Below, one piece after another: positions 59,498-64,000 of a stretch of DNA of 64,000 nt. Below the pieces are notes generated by a model. The model searched no databases, was not told where the DNA came from, and saw only the letters and a program-made list of their open reading frames with translations. This DNA comes from Solicoccozyma terricola. Taxonomy: Eukaryota; Basidiomycota; Tremellomycetes; Filobasidiales; Piskurozymaceae. Position numbers and translations under genes: made by a program. Each line of letters opens with the position of its first letter. Within the stretch, counting starts at the first letter, position 1. The stretch is taken from positions 652,527 through 716,526 of the forward strand of contig BCLD01000017.1 of NCBI GenBank assembly GCA_001600875.1. The letters run 5' to 3'.

Positions 59498-62400
59498 TCA
59501 GTCTGCAGTCATGACAACGTCTACGTCGCCGAGTGATTTGCACTCTGCGAAGCTGCCAAAGTCAAGCTTCGATAGCTCCTCTAACCTCTGGTCGATCATA
59601 GCAAGGAGGGATTCCTTCTCGCGTGTCTGCAGGGAAGGCATCTTCAGTTCCCAATCTTGCATTCCCTCTACTCCGCAACTCACCAAGATGCTATGGTAGG
59701 CTTGAATATCTGTTTGCCGATTGTGTTGCCAGCTGGGACAGATCGATGGCGTTAACATGCCATGATGCGGCTGCTGTACCATGCTTGCGACTCACTCCAC
59801 GTGGCGACGGCACTTCCGTTCTACCGTTTGACATAGAAAGTGGTCAACAGACTCGCCCACACCCTCGCCTAGCTCAGCAGATTCTCCGTCGATGAGCCGA
59901 ACGTCGAAAGCACACAGCCTGTCCATCATGGGTGCTGATGAGATGGGCGCTTTGGGTTTCTTCTGCTTCTTTAAAGCGCTATCCGAGTCCGCAACCCTTG
60001 GAATGGGGGCAAGGGCTTCATATACTTCGGTTGCAGAGTCTAATCGCTTCTTCGCAGCGTCCAGGTCTGACATGCGGGCATCCACATCGGCTTCCCGTGC
60101 TCGGAGAGCTTCAACATCTTGTTGCAATGCCAAAATCCTGGCTTTGCGAGCACCGACAGTTGGATGTCTTGTGCTTGGCACTGTGCCAGTTGCATTCAAA
60201 TGTACGGCAAATCCGAGAGGAGGAAGAGCTCCTTCCACAGCCGGCCAGACTTGATCGTACTCCAACTTCTGGGAGCTGATGACGGAGAGGACGTGGTGTA
60301 TTCCGCACGATTCGGAACAGTATCTGCAAGGTCCACATTGTAAGCTTGAGAAACGTCCGGGACCAACGTAATGCTGGGGAAGGGAATTTGTTCACTTTGA
60401 TATAGGTTCATCCCGACCTTTTCTGCACCCTTCTCTCTTGCACTTCACTTTCCAAGTGGTACGCTGCTCAGTATCTGGTAGCACGACATGTCAACTCCGG
60501 CACTTTTGCTAGCCTTTAGCGACCTTTCAACTCACCTTTCTCGCAATCCTTACATATATAGGTATCCAAAAGTTCCACGTCGTCCTCGGAAACCCCAACG
60601 CAACCGAGATGATACCAGTTGAAGCACCTGTCCCCGCGTAGAAAAGAGAAAAAGAATGAGCAACCACCATTCGAATCGGTACCATCCATCGATCTTCACC
60701 GATCACATTCCAACATGACGTCGTCAGTATCCTCATTGTATGGTTTCTTGCAAATGCAGTATAGTCTGTCGTCTGGCTCCATGGGTGATTCAGCACTTGC
60801 TTCGGGGTCCTATGGGAATCGCAAAGCAATTTAGAGTCGTCACGCGGGACTATGGTGTTGCGGGCCAAAGGTCTCACCGTAGCTTGCTTGCTAGTCTTTT
60901 TCATGTTGACCGCAGGGGATTCTTGTTTGGAATCAGCCAGTGTAAACACGGAACCAGACCGATCCTACAAAGGGAAATGCTCGAGCATCAATAAAAAAAC
61001 CAAAAGGAACGTTCATCGCCCATACTCCTCACTCACACTGGACGCTTCATCGACGACCTTGTTCTTTTTGTGCTTCTTGCTCGCTGACGGTACATCCAAC
61101 AATGCCATCATATCGACATCAAGCGTCGACTCCAACCCAGATTTGGTTTTGGAATAACCCTTGGACTTGGTCTTGGCTACAGCGACGCCATCCGCTTTAT
61201 CACCGGTATCCATTACTGTACTTCCTAATGAATCATTGACCACATTCGTCTTCCTGCTGGACTTTTTCTTCGGTTCATGCTTGACCTCCACTGGTAGGTC
61301 AACGATCATCTCTCCCTTTTCATTATACCTAGCATTCAATAACTTGGCTTCTGCCCTGGAAATGTTGTAAACAGGTGATGCTGGACCTACCGCAGACCCT
61401 ACGCCGATCCCCATATCGAGATGAACGGTTGGGTTTTCCAATGAAGGATCAGGTCGCGCCGTCGACATCGATGAAATGACAAGAGAAGTAGGTGTCGTTT
61501 CCTTTGACTCATCCTCGATGATTTCTCCCTTGTCATTATATCGAGCGTTCTCCAATCTTGTCATTTCCGCTCTTGAGCTACGAATTCGGCTTGTTCCTTT
61601 ACCAATAGGTTTGGACGATTTCTTTTCGAGTGGAGATACTGCTACGACCTCCAGTTGAGGAGTTGCAGCCTCCGTCCCGGAGATGGTTGGAGTAGGATCG
61701 GTGAATGTATGGAAAGAATCGTGGCTCAGTTTACGACGTTTAGATGATGTGTTGTTGGTTTCATCGAGGAGATCCAGTAGTTCAGTATCAAGGACGGCGC
61801 GGGATTGAGAGTCGTCGGCGGCAGGTGGTGGTGGTGGTGGTGGTGGTGAATAATGGGGGTTGGAAACGCTGGCCGCCATGTCGCTGATGCGTGACGTGTG
61901 TGTTGGTGATGGTTGTGGAATGACAACCTGATCTGGAATGACCAGCTGTTCCGGTTCCAGTTCAGCAACTTGTGCAATCGGTATGCCCTCCGTGTTCATT
62001 GTAGAAAAAACATCTGATCGTTCCATATTGACCTCGCGTGATTCCAAAGGTGTGTTGTGGCTGTCATTTGTGGGACTTGGTTTCGGGTACGTAGCAACGG
62101 TATCATCATGTACGATAGTTGAAGATGGTTGATTGAGGTGATCAGAAGTAGGTGATGATATGGCGATATCCATCACCACCAAACCATTTGTCGACTTGAT
62201 GTCGTCTACCACACGTTCTTCCACCTTGAATTCATCTCGTAATCTCGAATCACAAGACCGTCCCTCTTCTGCCTCCATAGTACTTTGTTGTACGACATGA
62301 TCTTCCATTGTTGACCTAGGTAATGACAGTTCCCGAGTTGTCATTCCCATAGTCCTGTGATTCAACGTCGATGCTAGTGCGATCATATCCATCCGTTCGT

Positions 62401-62682
62401 GAGAACGACGCGGTAAAAGGGTAAGGACTTGATTCAGCTTCCATACAGGTATTATAAGAAAGGTCTCCGGTATAGTATCGGTGACTTACATGGTATCTCC
62501 TGTTCAAACCCTCCACCACTCATCGGTTCACTTGATAATGGAGAACTAAGACTCTGCACCGGACACGGTGGAACCCCATCTCGTACCGTCTCCATATCAT
62601 GTTCATCGCCAACACCCACCCAAGATCGCGCTGCAGTCTCATCAAGAGACACCGTATCCAGCGTCTCAGGTGGTTGATGCAT
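59498..62682 (-). CDS. SPP1: Spp1/CXXC1-type PHD-finger subunit of the COMPASS H3K4 methyltransferase
   Basis: Eight exons (62682-62490, 62427-61037, 60964-60878, 60809-60700, 60627-60536, 60474-60396, 60344-59796, 59732-59498) give 911 residues with matching phases. The first 530 residues are low-complexity and charged. The PHD finger (about 573-623) reads YCICKKPYNEDTDDVMLECD then RCFNWYHLGCVGVSEDDVEL and CKDCEK. Next is TTWKVKCKREGCRKGRDEPI, then CGPCRYCSESCG and a coiled coil (about ARILALQQDVEALRAREADV). The end has CRRHVDWQHNRQTDIQAY and LAMIDQRLEELSKL, as in CXXC1/Spp1. Spp1 reads H3K4me3 and supports Set1. The N-terminal half holds a duplicated NARYN(D/E)KGE motif. Confidence 0.9.
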
Positions 62683-62950
62683 CCTTGCTATCCCCCCGAG
62701 TTGGGCGTTGTGCGTGATTCCAAGTAGGAGGTGGGTTAAGTGGATGGGCGGGACGATGGAAGATGGTCCGAGTCACGTGGCAACTCAATCTTACATAATC
62801 ACAGCGGAGGGTTAGGGGGGGGGCGGGGCGCCGCCATGGAGGGTTATATCGTCTACCATGCATACCCCCAAATGCAACATCCACATCCACATCACTCTAC
62901 ACGGAAGATGATCTTCCCTTGACATCGTACTCCCCTACCCGGGTGCAATC
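62683..62950 (-). promoter_or_regulatory. SPP1 promoter region
   Basis: TCACGTGGCA lies at 62773-62782, about 90 bp upstream of the SPP1 start; a G-rich run follows at 62815-62828. The LSM1 stop is at the far end. Confidence 0.6.
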
Positions 62951-63690
62951 TCAATAATCATCTCCTTCTTGTCCTTCATTCGTAAACCCCATAGACCGTA
63001 GTACTTTCTCTTTTACAACATCAGTACGTTTCCGTTGTGCCTGTTCGAAAAGGAGAGAGAGAGAGAGAGAGAGTGTGTGTGTGTGTGTGTGTGTGTCAGA
63101 ACGGAAAGGAGAAGGGAGGGCAAGGGATTTGAAAAAAGTTCGCCAGACGCTGTTTCTCTTACCTTTTCTGCTTTGTTTGCGGCTTCTACTTCTTTCCAAG
63201 GTGCTGGTTGGAGTGGAACTTGATCTTCTAGATCGAGGTCCTTGATTATTGAAAAGGAAGGAAAGAAACAGCGTCCTAATTAGATCCTGAACTTCCGACT
63301 TCCGCAACAGTCATCCCCCCCCCACCCACCCCGCCCCCCACGACCTCCCCAAAAACTCACTATCTCACCCAATAAAACAACATTCTCCCCTCTAATCACA
63401 CAAACATTCCTTTCACCTCCATCTGGATTCGAAGCGTCAGCAGGGAGGATTAATTGTTGTATTCTAGATTCTGCGAATTGATTAGACGAGTGGATTCGTT
63501 CGATTGTGTTTTCAAGGACTAGGTTGGCTGTGAAGAGAGGGGGGGGGGGGGGGGAGTTCAATATAAACATCTCGCGACAGGGATTTCGGATTAGGCGCAA
63601 GAAAGAAAGAAAAAGCAGCAGCTCACCGAATTGATCATAACTTCTCAAAACACCTATCAATTTCCTTCCATCTCGAAGGACAACTAGCAT
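62951..63690 (-). CDS. LSM1: Lsm1, mRNA decapping ring subunit; first exon not located
   Basis: The frame opens at MLVVLRDGRKLIGVLRSYDQ then F, joins in phase to ANLVLENTIERIHSSNQFAE and continues to NVCVIRGENVVLLGEI, the Sm1 and Sm2 motifs of Lsm1. After the next intron comes DLDLEDQVPLQPAPWKEVEA then ANKAEK, and a last exon ends GFTNEGQEGDDY. Lsm1 normally has about 20-30 residues before MLVVL (ending 'D.K'). The splice acceptor just before the ATG (AACAG at about 63697) suggests an upstream exon that I could not identify. A short insert with LPADASNPDGG separates the Sm motifs. The intron before the last exon carries GA and GT dinucleotide runs (about 63053-63096). The Lsm1-7 ring binds deadenylated mRNA and activates decapping. 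Confidence 0.9.
63053..63096 (+). repeat. GA/GT dinucleotide microsatellite in an LSM1 intron
   Basis: A run of GA units passes directly into a run of TG units within the LSM1 intron before the last exon. Confidence 0.9.
63539..63554 (+). repeat. Poly-G run in an LSM1 intron
   Basis: A G run on the plus strand (C on the coding strand) lies near the acceptor of the first identified LSM1 intron. Confidence 0.85.
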
Positions 63691-64000
63691 TTTCTCTGTT
63701 ATTTGATCGTCGGGTGGGGAAGGGAGGGGGGGGCGGGGAGAGAGAGGACGATTCCATTATATGGTCGAAGCAAAAGAACGCAAGGTAATTTCACATCAGT
63801 ATTCTTTATCAGAACATCAGAACATAACGAAGGACCGAGACCCTTCGTTTTTTTTTGGGCAATCCGTGTAGTCGAGTATATATCATTGATAATCCTCCCC
63901 TTACGAGTTCAGAGGCATCACCATCATCTAACCAATTCTTTCCTTCCGCAAGAAGAATCCTCTCTAGCCCTCCAAGCCACCACCTTTTAATCATCCACCT
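63691..64000. other. Region upstream of LSM1 at the right edge
   Basis: It should contain the 5' exon of LSM1 or its promoter. Frames on both strands in 63700-63994 have no recognisable motif. The sequence from 63840 may also belong to the 3' end of a neighbouring gene beyond the window. Confidence 0.4.

Noticed and set aside
1..64000. CRISPR arrays, rRNA genes, telomere or centromere repeats
   Set aside because: None were seen; all repeats are microsatellites, homopolymers or short protein-level repeats.

Overview
This window looks like nuclear DNA of a basidiomycete fungus, most likely a tremellomycete near Cryptococcus or Kwoniella. The genes are cut by many short GT-AG introns (about 45-100 nt) and packed closely on both strands. 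The proteins are typical fungal ones: Zn2Cys6 regulators, an Spp1-type COMPASS subunit, Tom70, and an oxalyl-CoA-synthetase-like enzyme. The taxon is an inference from gene structure and protein style; no search was run. Exon joins were worked out by hand from splice sites, reading phase and family motifs.

Layout. 0-0.5 kb: the cut end of a minus-strand gene, possibly TRAPPC8/Trs85. 1-3.8 kb: a plus-strand Zn2Cys6 gene. 4.1-6.4 kb: a minus-strand C2H2 gene. 7.7-19.7 kb: a large minus-strand VPS13 gene, divergent from an EDEM-type GH47 protein with a PA domain (20.3-23.8 kb). 24.0-27.6 kb: a second Zn2Cys6 factor. 28.2-33.1 kb: a SAPS-family phosphatase regulatory subunit, divergent from a Pcs60/oxalyl-CoA-synthetase-like enzyme with a peroxisomal tail (33.4-35.6 kb). 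That enzyme converges on malate synthase (35.8-38.8 kb). 38.8-41.2 kb is gene-poor, with one orphan ORF and a possible retroelement scrap. 41.3-44.0 kb: TOM70. 44.8-46.6 kb: an orphan gene. 46.8-48.8 kb: a mitochondrial TPR-like protein, divergent from the helicase DBP7 (49.0-52.1 kb). 52.2-53.7 kb: a TACO1/YebC-family protein. From 54.0 kb to the end runs a minus-strand series: NDK, ELP4, USB1, SPP1 and LSM1.

Most genes are housekeeping: ER quality control, lipid transfer, mitochondrial import and translation, ribosome biogenesis, tRNA wobble modification, U6 end processing, mRNA decay and H3K4 methylation. I found no new defence or mobile system. The best unexplained signals are these: a recurring promoter element, T[C/G]ACGTG[A/G/T]CA, with nine exact copies, all intergenic; a 478-nt repeat-filled intron in malate synthase; frequent G or C homopolymer runs in introns and spacers; a duplicated motif in the Spp1-like protein; and two orphan genes.
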